Below are positions 27,147 to 35,930 of a DNA stretch of 64,000 bases, one piece after another. The position numbers and the translations under genes are program-made. Source of the DNA: Bradyrhizobium sp. JYMT SZCCT0180 (GTDB taxonomy: Bacteria > Pseudomonadota > Alphaproteobacteria > Rhizobiales > Xanthobacteraceae); contig NZ_JAFCLZ010000016.1 in the NCBI RefSeq assembly GCF_018130165.1, positions 124,001 through 188,000 of the forward strand, given 5' to 3'. The notes beneath the pieces are model-generated. The model was not told where the DNA came from. It searched no databases and worked only from the letters and a program-made list of their open reading frames with translations. Position 1 is the stretch's first letter. The number at the start of each line of letters is the position of its first letter.

Positions 27147-27962
27147 CTAAGGCGCCTTGAACTGGGCCAGTACGTCCTGGCATGCGGGAGAGAGCCGTGC
27201 CGCGTTGGTTGCCAAGCATTGCACGATCCGGCCACCGCCCGGCGCCACGCCGCCGCAAATCGTGCGGACATCGCCGCCGCAGGCCGAGCGCAGCACGAAT
27301 AGTTCCTCGCGCGGCCGCAGTGGCCGCAATACTATTACGGTGGGTGCAGCAGCAGCGCCTGCCGCTGCCGGAGCTGCCGCCGCCGCGGGAGCGGCGCCCG
27401 CCGCTGGCGCGCCGCCACCGCCGACGGCGGCCGTGACCGCCTTCTCGCAAGCCGGCGAAAGTTTTTCCTTGTTCTTGTCCAGGCACTGCAGCGCCGGGGC
27501 GCCGCCGGTCGGCACGCCAGCGCAGACTTTTGGATAGTCGGAGCGGCAGGCGCTGCGGACCGCGGAGATCTGCGCGCTGGACGGCTGCCCCGCAGCTGCG
27601 GCTGCGGGCTTGGTATCAGCCTTGGGCGCCGCGGTGGTGGTTGCAGGCTTTGCGCCGGCCGCGGCCGGAGCGGACTCGGGCTTGGCCGCGGGCGCGGCGG
27701 CTGCCGGCGCTGCCACGGCGCGCACCGCGCTTTGACAGCTTGATGACAGGCTCGACATATTCTTCTGCAGGCATTGCAGCGAAGCTTCGCCGCCCGGCGG
27801 AATACTGGAGCAATGCGCGATATAATCCGACCGGCATTGGGTCTTGATCGCATCGCGCTGCGCCTGGCTCGGCGCCTGCGCAAATGCCGGTACTGCAACT
27901 GCGAATGTCACTGCCGTCATCAACGCCCCGAGCGTTGCCGCACGTGTCAACGTGTTGATCAT
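27147..27962 (-). CDS. Exported protein with three cysteine-rich (GLG1-like) repeats
   Basis: A 271-residue periplasmic protein with a signal peptide ending VPAFA and three homologous units of about 45 residues. Each has four cysteines in the pattern C-x3-D-x4-C, GG turn, QCL and SxxC (for example CRSDYPKVC, TGGAPALQCLDKN, LSPAC). Long Ala/Pro linkers (AAAPAAKPESAPAAAGA and an Ala-rich stretch) separate the units. The start at 27962 has AAGGAT nine bases upstream. It is related to the single-unit protein at 23478. Such proteins are common in Bradyrhizobiaceae, but no function is established as far as I know. Confidence 0.8.
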   Translation of the reverse strand: MINTLTRAATLGALMTAVTFAVAVPAFAQAPSQAQRDAIKTQCRSDYIAHCSSIPPGGEASLQCLQKNMSSLSSSCQSAVRAVAAPAAAAPAAKPESAPAAAGAKPATTTAAPKADTKPAAAAAGQPSSAQISAVRSACRSDYPKVCAGVPTGGAPALQCLDKNKEKLSPACEKAVTAAVGGGGAPAAGAAPAAAAAPAAAGAAAAPTVIVLRPLRPREELFVLRSACGGDVRTICGGVAPGGGRIVQCLATNAARLSPACQDVLAQFKAP

Positions 27963-28166
27963 TTGAATAAATCCTTTTTGTAGTCGCTGGAGCCGCCGCA
28001 ACAAAAGTGAAATCATGAACGAGAAAGCGAAGAAAATTTCGCGCGCGGCATCATTTTCGGTTTCGGGTTCCCCTGCAAGTGGATTGTTGCTATTTTTATG
28101 GGATGGTCGAACGCCGTAGTTTGAATAGAACGCGCTTTGCAAGAACAAACGTATTGAGGCACGCAA

Positions 28167-29369
28167 ATGAAGTCTGAGCGTTCGCTGGCATGCAGCAAAC
28201 CACATGACACCTTCAGACAGAGAGGCGCCATTGCGTGTCGCGCGGTCTTCGCCATTGCCGCATTCGGCGTCTTAAGTGCCTGCGAACAAAATACTTTTGT
28301 GCCGCCGCCGCCGCCAAAAGTTGAAGTCGCCGTGCCGGTGCAGCGCAGCATCACGCGCTATCTGGAGGCGACCGGCAATACCGCGCCGATCAAGAACGTC
28401 GATCTGGTCGCGCGCGTGCAGGGCTTCCTGCAAACGATCAATTATAAAGACGGCACCTTCGTGAAGGCAGGGACCACGCTGTTCACGATCGAACCCGAAA
28501 CCTACAAGCTGAAGCTCGATCAGGCGCAGGCCGCCCAAACCGGCATGGAAGCTTCGATGAAGCAGGCCGAAGCCGATTTCAAGCGGCAGTCGGATCTGGT
28601 GCAAAGACAGGCGGTCTCGCAGGCAACGCTCGATACCTCGACGGCGGCGCGCGAGAACGCGCAGGCAAACCTTCAACAGGCCCAGGTCAACACCAAGATC
28701 GCGGCGATGAATTACGGCTACACCAATGTCACGGCGCCGTTCGACGGCATCGTCAGCGCGCATCTGGTCTCCATCGGCGAACTGGTCGGCGTATCATCGC
28801 CGACACAGCTCGCCAACATCGTGGCGCTCGATCCGATCTATGTGAATTTCAACGTCAACGAACAGGACGTGCTGCGGATCCGGGAAGAAGCCCGGAAAAG
28901 GGGCATCTCGGTCGAAGAACTCCGGAAGCTACCGGTCGAGGTCGGATTGCAGACCGAGATCGGCTTTCCGCACAAGGGCAACCTCGACTACGTCTCGCCG
29001 ACCCTCAATCAATCGACCGGCACGCTCCCGGTGCGCGGTGTATTGCCGAATCCCGATCGGGCGTTGCTGCCGGGCTTCTTCGTTCGGGTCCGCGTGCCCT
29101 TCGACGAGCAGTCGAATGCACTGCTGGTGCCTGATGTGGCGCTCGGCAGCGACCAGGCTGGCCGTTACGTGCTGGTCGTGAACGCGGAAAATGTGGTCGA
29201 ACAACGCAAGGTGCAGACCGGGCCGCTGGAGGGCGACCTGCGCGTCATCGAGAGCGGCCTGAAGCCGGACGACCGGGTGGTCACAGCCGGCCTGTTGCGC
29301 GCGATCCCCGGTCAGAAGGTCGACCCGCAGGTCAAGAAAATCGAAGCGTCGCCGGCGTCAGCCAAATAA
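28167..29369 (+). CDS. RND efflux periplasmic adaptor (membrane-fusion) lipoprotein
   Basis: MFP subunit of 400 residues linking an inner-membrane RND pump to an outer-membrane channel. The signal peptide ends in a lipobox (GVLSAC), so the mature protein should be lipid-anchored. Lipoyl/barrel-sandwich halves flank a coiled-coil hairpin (QAQAAQTGMEASMKQAEADF and following). The second lipoyl half shows the VTAPFDGIVSAH motif. Beta-barrel and membrane-proximal domains follow. It lies 9 bases before the pump gene. No TetR/MarR regulator or outer-membrane factor gene is adjacent. Confidence 0.93.
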   Translation: MKSERSLACSKPHDTFRQRGAIACRAVFAIAAFGVLSACEQNTFVPPPPPKVEVAVPVQRSITRYLEATGNTAPIKNVDLVARVQGFLQTINYKDGTFVKAGTTLFTIEPETYKLKLDQAQAAQTGMEASMKQAEADFKRQSDLVQRQAVSQATLDTSTAARENAQANLQQAQVNTKIAAMNYGYTNVTAPFDGIVSAHLVSIGELVGVSSPTQLANIVALDPIYVNFNVNEQDVLRIREEARKRGISVEELRKLPVEVGLQTEIGFPHKGNLDYVSPTLNQSTGTLPVRGVLPNPDRALLPGFFVRVRVPFDEQSNALLVPDVALGSDQAGRYVLVVNAENVVEQRKVQTGPLEGDLRVIESGLKPDDRVVTAGLLRAIPGQKVDPQVKKIEASPASAK

Positions 29370-29378
29370 GGACCGGCC

Positions 29379-32300
29379 ATGATTTCGAAATTTTTCATCG
29401 AGCGGCCCGTCCTTTCCAACGTCATCGCGATCCTGATGATCCTGATCGGCGGGGTGTGCCTGTTTCGCCTCGCGGTGGCGCAATACCCTGATGTGGTGCC
29501 GCCGACGGTTCAGGTGACGACGCGCTATCCCGGCGCCAGCGCCAAGACCGTGATCGATACCGTGGCGCTGCCGATCGAGCAGCAGGTCAACGGCGTCGAG
29601 GACATGCTGTACATGCAGTCCTACAGCGGCGCCGACGGCACCTATTCGCTGACCGTGACGTTCAAGATCGGCACCGACCTCAACTTCGCGCAGGTGCTGG
29701 TGCAAAACCGGGTGTCGAGCGCGCTGTCGCAGCTGCCGCAATCGGTGCAGAACCAGGGCGTCACCGTGCAGAAGAAATCGACGGCGATTCTCCTGTTCGT
29801 GACGCTGACGTCGCCGAATGCGACCTATGACAGCCTGTTCCTGAGCAATTACGCCACCATCAACATCAGGGATGAACTGTCGCGTCTGCCCGGCGTCGGC
29901 AACGTTACGGTGTTCGGCGCCGGCCAGTATTCGATGCGGGTCTGGCTCGATCCGAACAAGCTGCAGGTGCGCAACCTGATGCCGCAGGACGTCGTCACCT
30001 CGATCCAGCAACAGAGCCAGCAGGTCACCGCGGGCCAGGTCGGCGCCCCGCCGGCGCCGGCGGGGCAGGCGTTCCAGTACACGCTGAACGTCAACGGGCG
30101 GCTCAGCGACAAGAGCCAGTTCGAGGACATCATCGTCAAGACCGGCAGCAATGGCGATGTCACCCGCGTCCGCGACGTCGGCTGGGTCGAGCTCGGCGCC
30201 CAGACCTACAGCCAGGTGTTCTCGCTCAACAACAAGCCCGCCACCGGCATCGGCGTGTTCCAGTCGCCCGGCGCCAACGCGCTCGAAGTCGAGAAGGCCG
30301 TCGAGGCTAAGATGGCGGTGCTTGCCAAGGCGTTTCCGCAGGACGTGAAGTACGACACCCCGTTCGACACCACGAAATTCGTCTCCGAATCGATCAAGGA
30401 AGTCTACAAGACGCTGATCGAGGCGGGCTTCCTCGTCCTGATCGTGATCCTGATCTTCCTGCAGGATTGGCGGGCGATGCTGGTTCCGGCGACGACCGTG
30501 CCGGTGACGATCATCGGCGCCTTCGCCGCGATGGCGGCGCTCGGCTTCACCGTCAACATTTCGACCCTGTTCGCGATCGTGCTCGCGATCGGCATCGTGG
30601 TCGACGACGCCATCGTCGTGGTCGAGGGCGCGGCGCATAATATCGAGAAGGGCATGTCCGGCCATGACGCCGCGATATCGGCGATGGACGCGCTGTTCGC
30701 GCCGATCGTCGGCATCACGCTGGTGCTGATCTCGGTGTTCCTGCCGTCGGCCTTCCTGCCGGGATTGACGGGGCGGATGTATTCGCAATTCGCGCTGGTG
30801 ATCGCGGCGACCGCGCTGCTCAGCGCCATCAATGCCGCGACGCTGAAGCCGACCCAATGCGCGCTGTGGCTGCGCCGGCCGGCGCCGCCGGAACAGCGCA
30901 ATTTCTTCTACCGCGGCTTCAACGCGGTCTATGACCGGGTTGAACGCGCCTATGCCCGGCTGATCGGCCGCTTGGTAGCGCACAGCAATATCTCGGTGAT
31001 CGCAGCCCTCGTCCTGATCTGCGGCGCCGGTTACGGCCTGTCGCGGGTGCCGACCGGGTTTATTCCCATTGAAGATCAGGGCTATCTCCTGGTCGCCGTG
31101 CAACTGCCCGACGGCGCCTCGCTCGACCGTACCCAGCAAGTGCTCACCCGCGTCAGCGACATCGCCAGCAAGCACCCCGGCGTCGATCAGGTCATCAGCA
31201 TCTCCGGCATCTCGGCGCTGGATAGTTCTTCCAGCCTGGCCAATGCCGGCGTCGCCTATCTGATTTTGAAGGAGTGGAGCGCGCGCGGCGAGGGCGAGGA
31301 CCTGCGGTCGCTGTTCGTCGGCCTGAACGAGAAGATGTCTGTCATCGAGGAGGCGCGCATCCTGGTGGTTCCGCCGCCGCCGATCCAGGGCATCGGCAAC
31401 GCCGCCGGTTTCGCGATGCAGGTTCAGTTGCGCGATGGCAATGCCGACTACGGCAAGCTGCAGGCCATTGCCGGCGCCATCGTCTCCAACGCGCAGACGC
31501 AAAGCGCGCTGCAGCGCGTCAGCTCGTCGTTCCGCTCGATGGTGCCGCAATTCGATGTAGAGGTCGACCGGGTCAAGACCCAGACCCTGCATGTCACGAC
31601 CGACCAGATCTTTTCGACGCTGTCGTCCTACATGGGCTCGACCTACGTCAACCAGTTCAACAAGTTCGGCCGCACCTTCCAGGTCTACGCCCAGGCGGAC
31701 GCACAGTACCGCCTCACCCTGCGCGACATGCAAAACATGATGGTGCGCAACAGCAATGGCGACATGATCCCGCTCGGCACGGTCGCCAAGATCACGCCCT
31801 CGGTCGGCCCCTCGCTGATCAGCCTGTACAATCTCTATCCGTCCGCAAGCATCATCGGCCTGCCCGCCACGGGCTACAGCTCGGGCCAGTCGATGAAACT
31901 GATGGAGGAGATCGCCGACAAGACCCTGCCGCAGGGCACCGGCTTTGAATGGACGGCTATGTCGTACCAGGAGAAGGTCGTCGGCGGCCAGATCTACTGG
32001 GCGTTCGGGCTCGCGCTGCTATTGGTCTATCTCGTGCTGGCCGGACAATATGAAAGCTGGTTCGCGCCGATCTCGGTGATACTGGCGGTGCCGTTGTCGC
32101 TGCTCGGTCCGATGATCGTGCTGACGGGCCTGCGGATCGAGAACAACCTCTATACCCAGATCGGCATCATCCTGCTGATCGCGCTGTCGGCGAAGAACGC
32201 CATTCTGATCGTCGAGGTCGCGCTCGAACTGCATGTGCGCGACCGCAAGCCGTTGCTGGAATCCGCTGTTGAGGCGGCGCGAGCCCGGTTCCGGCCGATC

Positions 32301-32549
32301 CTGATGACGTCGTTTGCCTTCATCCTCGGCGTGGTGCCGCTGGTGCTGGCGACCGGCGCCGGCGCCAACGCCCGCAAATCGATCGGCATCACCGTGTTCT
32401 CGGGCATGCTGGCCTCGACCTGCCTCGCGGTGCTGTTCGTGCCGACGTTCTTTGTCGTGGTGCAGCGGTTCGAGAATTGGCTCAGCGAGCGGAAGCGGAA
32501 GAAAGCGGGCGGGCAGCCGGCGCCGCAGACGCCGGGTGCTGCGCATTGA
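29379..32549 (+). CDS. RND multidrug efflux transporter (HAE1/AcrB family)
   Basis: Inner-membrane proton-drug antiporter of 1056 residues. It has the family opening MISKFFIERPVLSNVIAIL, the porter domain, and the proton-relay aspartate pair in GIVVDDAIVVVEG of TM4. The second half carries the repeat fold, ending with the ALSAKNAILIVEVA segment holding the relay Lys. Length and order are complete, so a functional pump is expected. AAGGA lies before the ATG at 29379. Substrates (drugs, solvents, plant phenolics) cannot be read from sequence. Confidence 0.96.
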   Translation: MISKFFIERPVLSNVIAILMILIGGVCLFRLAVAQYPDVVPPTVQVTTRYPGASAKTVIDTVALPIEQQVNGVEDMLYMQSYSGADGTYSLTVTFKIGTDLNFAQVLVQNRVSSALSQLPQSVQNQGVTVQKKSTAILLFVTLTSPNATYDSLFLSNYATINIRDELSRLPGVGNVTVFGAGQYSMRVWLDPNKLQVRNLMPQDVVTSIQQQSQQVTAGQVGAPPAPAGQAFQYTLNVNGRLSDKSQFEDIIVKTGSNGDVTRVRDVGWVELGAQTYSQVFSLNNKPATGIGVFQSPGANALEVEKAVEAKMAVLAKAFPQDVKYDTPFDTTKFVSESIKEVYKTLIEAGFLVLIVILIFLQDWRAMLVPATTVPVTIIGAFAAMAALGFTVNISTLFAIVLAIGIVVDDAIVVVEGAAHNIEKGMSGHDAAISAMDALFAPIVGITLVLISVFLPSAFLPGLTGRMYSQFALVIAATALLSAINAATLKPTQCALWLRRPAPPEQRNFFYRGFNAVYDRVERAYARLIGRLVAHSNISVIAALVLICGAGYGLSRVPTGFIPIEDQGYLLVAVQLPDGASLDRTQQVLTRVSDIASKHPGVDQVISISGISALDSSSSLANAGVAYLILKEWSARGEGEDLRSLFVGLNEKMSVIEEARILVVPPPPIQGIGNAAGFAMQVQLRDGNADYGKLQAIAGAIVSNAQTQSALQRVSSSFRSMVPQFDVEVDRVKTQTLHVTTDQIFSTLSSYMGSTYVNQFNKFGRTFQVYAQADAQYRLTLRDMQNMMVRNSNGDMIPLGTVAKITPSVGPSLISLYNLYPSASIIGLPATGYSSGQSMKLMEEIADKTLPQGTGFEWTAMSYQEKVVGGQIYWAFGLALLLVYLVLAGQYESWFAPISVILAVPLSLLGPMIVLTGLRIENNLYTQIGIILLIALSAKNAILIVEVALELHVRDRKPLLESAVEAARARFRPILMTSFAFILGVVPLVLATGAGANARKSIGITVFSGMLASTCLAVLFVPTFFVVVQRFENWLSERKRKKAGGQPAPQTPGAAH

Positions 32550-32952
32550 TTTCGAGGTAGAATAGACACGGCTCGAGCTGAGCCGGAATGCACTCCGGAC
32601 AGCCGAGCCTCCAACACGCGCCTGCGCGGACCGCACAGGCTCGCTCTGCACCTGAAGGTCGGATCACATCAATCGCTGGACGCGACGCGAAAGCGGATCG
32701 CTACCCTCTCGTTGCGTCCCGCGGCCCGGCAGCCGTTTTGGCCGGACGCGGAACCAGGCCGCTTGGCCGCTTCCAATCGGTGCAGGAGCGCAAAGGAGGC
32801 GTCAAAATCGACGTTTCCCCGCCAATCGGCACTGCTTCCCTTCAGCTAACGCTCGGATGACGCAGGCCTGCCAGATTGTCGTCAATCCGAACAATGAGAC
32901 GAGTTGCGGGTCATCGCAGCAACGTTTCGAACGGAATGGGAAGCGCAAACAG
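32550..32952. other. Intergenic region (403 bp) between the efflux operon and the cyclase gene
   Basis: A short hairpin, CGGCTC (32569-32574) with GAGCCG (32580-32585) around a 5-nt loop, lies 20 bases after the pump stop codon but has no T tract. The rest has no convincing gene; a 90-codon plus-strand frame here lacks support. It marks the left border of the unusual YcaO locus. The cyclase frame could extend upstream to 32857, but that part shows no similarity. Confidence 0.45.
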
Positions 32953-33558
32953 ATGGAGTCGAAGATGCGTGTAGAGCACTTCACTGCGGTTACCAGTTTG
33001 CCCGCAATCGAGCCAGTTCCGCACTTTCCCGACCGCAGGTGGGGAACGGTGCTTGCAGCAGACGTCGTCGAATATTCCCGGCTCACGAGCCTGAACGAGG
33101 AGCGTACCTATCTGCTCTATAAATCGCATCGCCGGGAGTTACTTGACCCGAAGATTGCCGAACATCGCGCAAGGTTTGTGAAGTCGACGGGAGACGGCGT
33201 TCTCGCTGAATTCCGCTGCGCGCTGAATGCGGTGCGTTGCGCCGTCCAGATACAGCAGGGCATGGCTGAGCGCTGCAAGGGCACGTCCGCCGATCGACAG
33301 ATCGTCTTCCGCATCGGGCTAAGCTGCGGCAACATCATTGCCGATCCGGAAGACATCTATGGCCATGACGTCAACGTCGCGGCAAGGCTGCAAGCCGTGG
33401 CTCCTCCGGGCGGAATCGCGATGACGGACGAGGTGGCGAAGCGCGTGCAGGCGGGCCTCCGATTGCCGCTGCAGGATTCCGGCATGCAGCAGTTTCGCAA
33501 CATGTGCCAGCCGGTACACGTCTTTCAGTGCGAGTTCGCCGGTGAATACCCCCGATAA
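32953..33558 (+). CDS. Stand-alone class III adenylate/guanylate cyclase domain protein
   Basis: A 201-residue protein that is almost entirely one class III cyclase homology domain. Residues visible with the start used here are the metal ligands D37 (AADVVEYSRL) and D81 (STGDGVLAEF), a Lys at 77, and the D134-x-x-G-x-D-V-N141-x-A-A-R145 segment with the transition-state Asn and Arg. All catalytic positions look intact, so cyclic nucleotide production is expected. In rhizobia this domain is normally fused to a TolB-like segment and TPRs; here it stands alone, and a similar TolB/TPR module is fused instead to the BTAD regulator at 36360. The start was chosen from GGGAAGCG upstream of 32953. Confidence 0.85.
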   Translation: MESKMRVEHFTAVTSLPAIEPVPHFPDRRWGTVLAADVVEYSRLTSLNEERTYLLYKSHRRELLDPKIAEHRARFVKSTGDGVLAEFRCALNAVRCAVQIQQGMAERCKGTSADRQIVFRIGLSCGNIIADPEDIYGHDVNVAARLQAVAPPGGIAMTDEVAKRVQAGLRLPLQDSGMQQFRNMCQPVHVFQCEFAGEYPR

Positions 33559-33589
33559 AAGAGCAGCAAATTCATTGCTTTACCGCCTC

Positions 33590-33609
33590 TTGACGCTGAA
33601 TTGACGCTG
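33590..33609 (+). promoter_or_regulatory. Candidate SARP-type operator: TTGACGCTG direct repeat, 11-bp period
   Basis: TTGACGCTG occurs at 33590-33598 and again at 33601-33609, exactly 11 bp apart (one helical turn). Eight bases later comes TAATCG, a weak -10-like hexamer, 41 bases before the peroxidase ATG. Known SARP regulators bind direct repeats with 11-bp period placed about 8 bp before the -10. A BTAD/SARP-like regulator is encoded in the same locus. Confidence 0.5.
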
Positions 33610-33649
33610 CCGTGGCCTAATCGCTTTCGAACCAGGAGGGACACAACCC

Positions 33650-35398
33650 ATGCACGGCGTGAATCTTTCAGTGATCCCCGAGCTCGAGGGCGGCCCCCGA
33701 GAGCTCGGTGCCGACAGCAATCTTGACGGCATGCGAAATCTGTTTCCGCTGTCCGACTCCTCGGTATTCGGGGCAGGCAAGAACCCGGCCGATCTGCGCA
33801 TTCTCATGCGCAAGCTGGCCGCTCGCATCAACCGGGAAAAAGTCAACGATCCGGAGCCCGAGGACAATCCGAACATCCCGTCCGGGTACACCTATTTTCT
33901 GCAGCTCATTACCCATGACATGGTGAACACGTCCATCTCGCTCGCCGCCACACAGGGCCGCCGCTTCGGGTTTCAAAATACCAGACAGCAGCCCCTGACC
34001 CTGGATACGATTTACGGCGGGGGTCCCGATATCAGTCCGCATGCGTACGAATACAGCCGGGTGTGCATGCAATCCCGTGGATTCATGCCGCGCACAAAGT
34101 TGCGTTGCGGTCGTGCGCAAACCCGTTCCGGATCTACGGCCAACACGCCATTTGCGGATGTCGGCCGGGCGATGCCGGTGGACGTCAGGGACGACGGACT
34201 AGCCAACCCCGGTGGCGCTCCGCGTTGCCTGCGCACGGAGGCGCTGATAGCCGACGCCCGCAATGAGGATCAGGCGCTTATCGCCCAGATGACCCTTCTC
34301 TTTCATCGGATGCACAATTTCATACTGGATCAGATCGATTCGGTGCTTCCACCATCGACCGCGCCGGATGCCTATCGCAACCTCATTTGCGCGCGTTTCG
34401 TCCTGACCTTGATTTACCGAAAGATCATCATCAAGGACGTGCTCTATCAGCTGCTCGATTCTTCCGTTTACCGATACTATTTTCTGCCCGAGATCAATCC
34501 CGGCAATCTTCTGTCCGACGATGCAGCGGAGCTCGGCAAGATTCCCGTTGAATTTTCTCACGGAGCTTTTCGCTGCGGGCACGCGATGTTTCGCGACACA
34601 TACGTCGTGAAGGATGCATTGGACGAGCCGCTCGACGCCGGTCGAGCGATGCAGTTCAACTCGCGGCGTTCTCCGGGGTTCGTCCCGCTGACCGAGGATT
34701 GGATCGTCAATTGGGAGCGGTTCTTCAAGGTCAACGGCCATGAGCCCGTGAACCACAGCCGCCGGCTCCTTCCTCATTTCTCGTCGCTTGCAAAGAGCGG
34801 ATTCTATTTTGCGCCCATGATGCCCAACCGAGATGGGCGCGGCGACATCGCCGGACTGCCCAATCGCGATCTCGTGAGTTCAGTCTTTGCCAGGGTTTGG
34901 TCGGTTCCCAAATTGATCGACAAACTGCGGCTCAGAAGCGCCGAAAAAGGTACCGAGCTTTCCAATTTTCTTCCGATGTATGATGAGCACATTTCCGGTT
35001 TGACCGAATGGCTGAAGAAGACAGCCGATCCGGGAGGCATATCGGAACAATTCACTGACGACGACATCGCTGCGATCGTGCAGGATCCGCCGCTGCCGTT
35101 CTTCGTTCTGTACGAAGCCAAGAAAAAGCACCAGGGATTGCGTCTCGGACCACTCGGCTCGATCATCATTGCGGAGACGGTCGTGGGCGCCATGCTGAAA
35201 TATCCGCTGATGGTCGCGGATTCTGAATTCAATCCCTTGCGCGAACTCAAGGCGCAGCTGGGGCCGTTGCAAAGACTTGGAGTTCCGGCGGCGGCGATCT
35301 CCATAATACCGGAGATCGTAACCTTCGACGATCTCCTGACGTTCATGAAGTCAAACGGAATCCTTGAACCGCGCAGTGACGAACATCCGCCTCAATGA
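33650..35398 (+). CDS. Animal-type haem peroxidase family protein
   Basis: A 582-residue protein of the peroxidase-cyclooxygenase superfamily, without signal peptide, so probably cytosolic. The distal site is Q85-x-x-T-H89-D90 (QLITHD). The catalytic Arg is likely R204 in DARNEDQ, followed by the conserved LLFHRMHN segment. The proximal His is H311 in FRCGHAMFR. The Asp that forms a haem ester in mammalian enzymes is Thr88 here, so that link is probably missing. AGGAGGG precedes the ATG at 33650. It lies 35 bases upstream of two precursor-like genes and is a candidate tailoring enzyme for them; peroxide defence or fatty-acid dioxygenation are alternatives. Confidence 0.88.
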   Translation: MHGVNLSVIPELEGGPRELGADSNLDGMRNLFPLSDSSVFGAGKNPADLRILMRKLAARINREKVNDPEPEDNPNIPSGYTYFLQLITHDMVNTSISLAATQGRRFGFQNTRQQPLTLDTIYGGGPDISPHAYEYSRVCMQSRGFMPRTKLRCGRAQTRSGSTANTPFADVGRAMPVDVRDDGLANPGGAPRCLRTEALIADARNEDQALIAQMTLLFHRMHNFILDQIDSVLPPSTAPDAYRNLICARFVLTLIYRKIIIKDVLYQLLDSSVYRYYFLPEINPGNLLSDDAAELGKIPVEFSHGAFRCGHAMFRDTYVVKDALDEPLDAGRAMQFNSRRSPGFVPLTEDWIVNWERFFKVNGHEPVNHSRRLLPHFSSLAKSGFYFAPMMPNRDGRGDIAGLPNRDLVSSVFARVWSVPKLIDKLRLRSAEKGTELSNFLPMYDEHISGLTEWLKKTADPGGISEQFTDDDIAAIVQDPPLPFFVLYEAKKKHQGLRLGPLGSIIIAETVVGAMLKYPLMVADSEFNPLRELKAQLGPLQRLGVPAAAISIIPEIVTFDDLLTFMKSNGILEPRSDEHPPQ

Positions 35399-35433
35399 CC
35401 AAACCGCACATCTAGTCAACAATGGAGGAAGAC

Positions 35434-35844
35434 ATGGGTGATACTCTCGTGATCGACAATGACATCCTGTGGGGCAAGCTGGTGAAATCATGGGCGACCG
35501 GGCGTAATTATATCCATCCGGATCGCGACGCCATCGCGATCCCTCGAACGCTGGAGGATCTGTTGCAGACCGCCCGCGACGTCGGCCTGCACATCACGTT
35601 TCCGGACGGAATGGTCGGATTAGCGGTGATCCAATACAGCCCGCAAACCGCCGTGATCAAACTGCCACCGAAGGCGATGGTGGAAGCCACCGAGGCCACG
35701 CTGGAGCAGCCCGGTGCGGTCTACCCGATGCCCAAATTCTACGAGGAATTCTTTGAGGTCCCGCTTCCCGCGCTTTCCAGAGATCAACTCTTCGATCTTC
35801 ATGCGGCGCGGATCGGCGATTATTCGATACGCAATTGCGGCTGA
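35434..35844 (+). CDS. Putative RiPP precursor 1 (NHLP-like leader, C-terminal NCG)
   Basis: A 136-residue protein. Residues 9-90 resemble nitrile-hydratase-like leader peptides: an amphipathic helix LWGKLVKSWATG, then LEDLLQTARDVGLHITF, then the strand AVIQYSPQTAVIKLPPKAM. The region after residue 95 has an aromatic-rich linker (YPMPKFYEEFF) and the C-terminus DLHAARIGDYSIRNCG. It is 93/136 identical (hand alignment) to the next gene product, with the last 16 residues identical. The ATG at 35434 follows GGAGGAAGAC; an ATG 12 bases earlier is possible. No catalytic motif is seen. Precursor role is inferred from YcaO and peroxidase neighbours. Confidence 0.72.
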   Translation: MGDTLVIDNDILWGKLVKSWATGRNYIHPDRDAIAIPRTLEDLLQTARDVGLHITFPDGMVGLAVIQYSPQTAVIKLPPKAMVEATEATLEQPGAVYPMPKFYEEFFEVPLPALSRDQLFDLHAARIGDYSIRNCG

Positions 35845-35930
35845 GCGGCATCCACCTAGGCCAGTTCGGTCGACGGCGCCGGCCTGACGGCATGCGTTGA
35901 TCTGAATTCATCGATAGATCGGAGATAGTG

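Noticed and set aside
29358..31733. Very long minus-strand frame (791 codons) opposite the RND pump gene
   Set aside because: Its His/Arg/Asp-rich composition is that of an antisense shadow of a GC-rich gene; the plus strand encodes a full-length, motif-complete RND transporter.
32588..32860. 90-codon plus-strand frame between pump and cyclase genes
   Set aside because: No supporting start signal or similarity; probably chance in GC-rich sequence.
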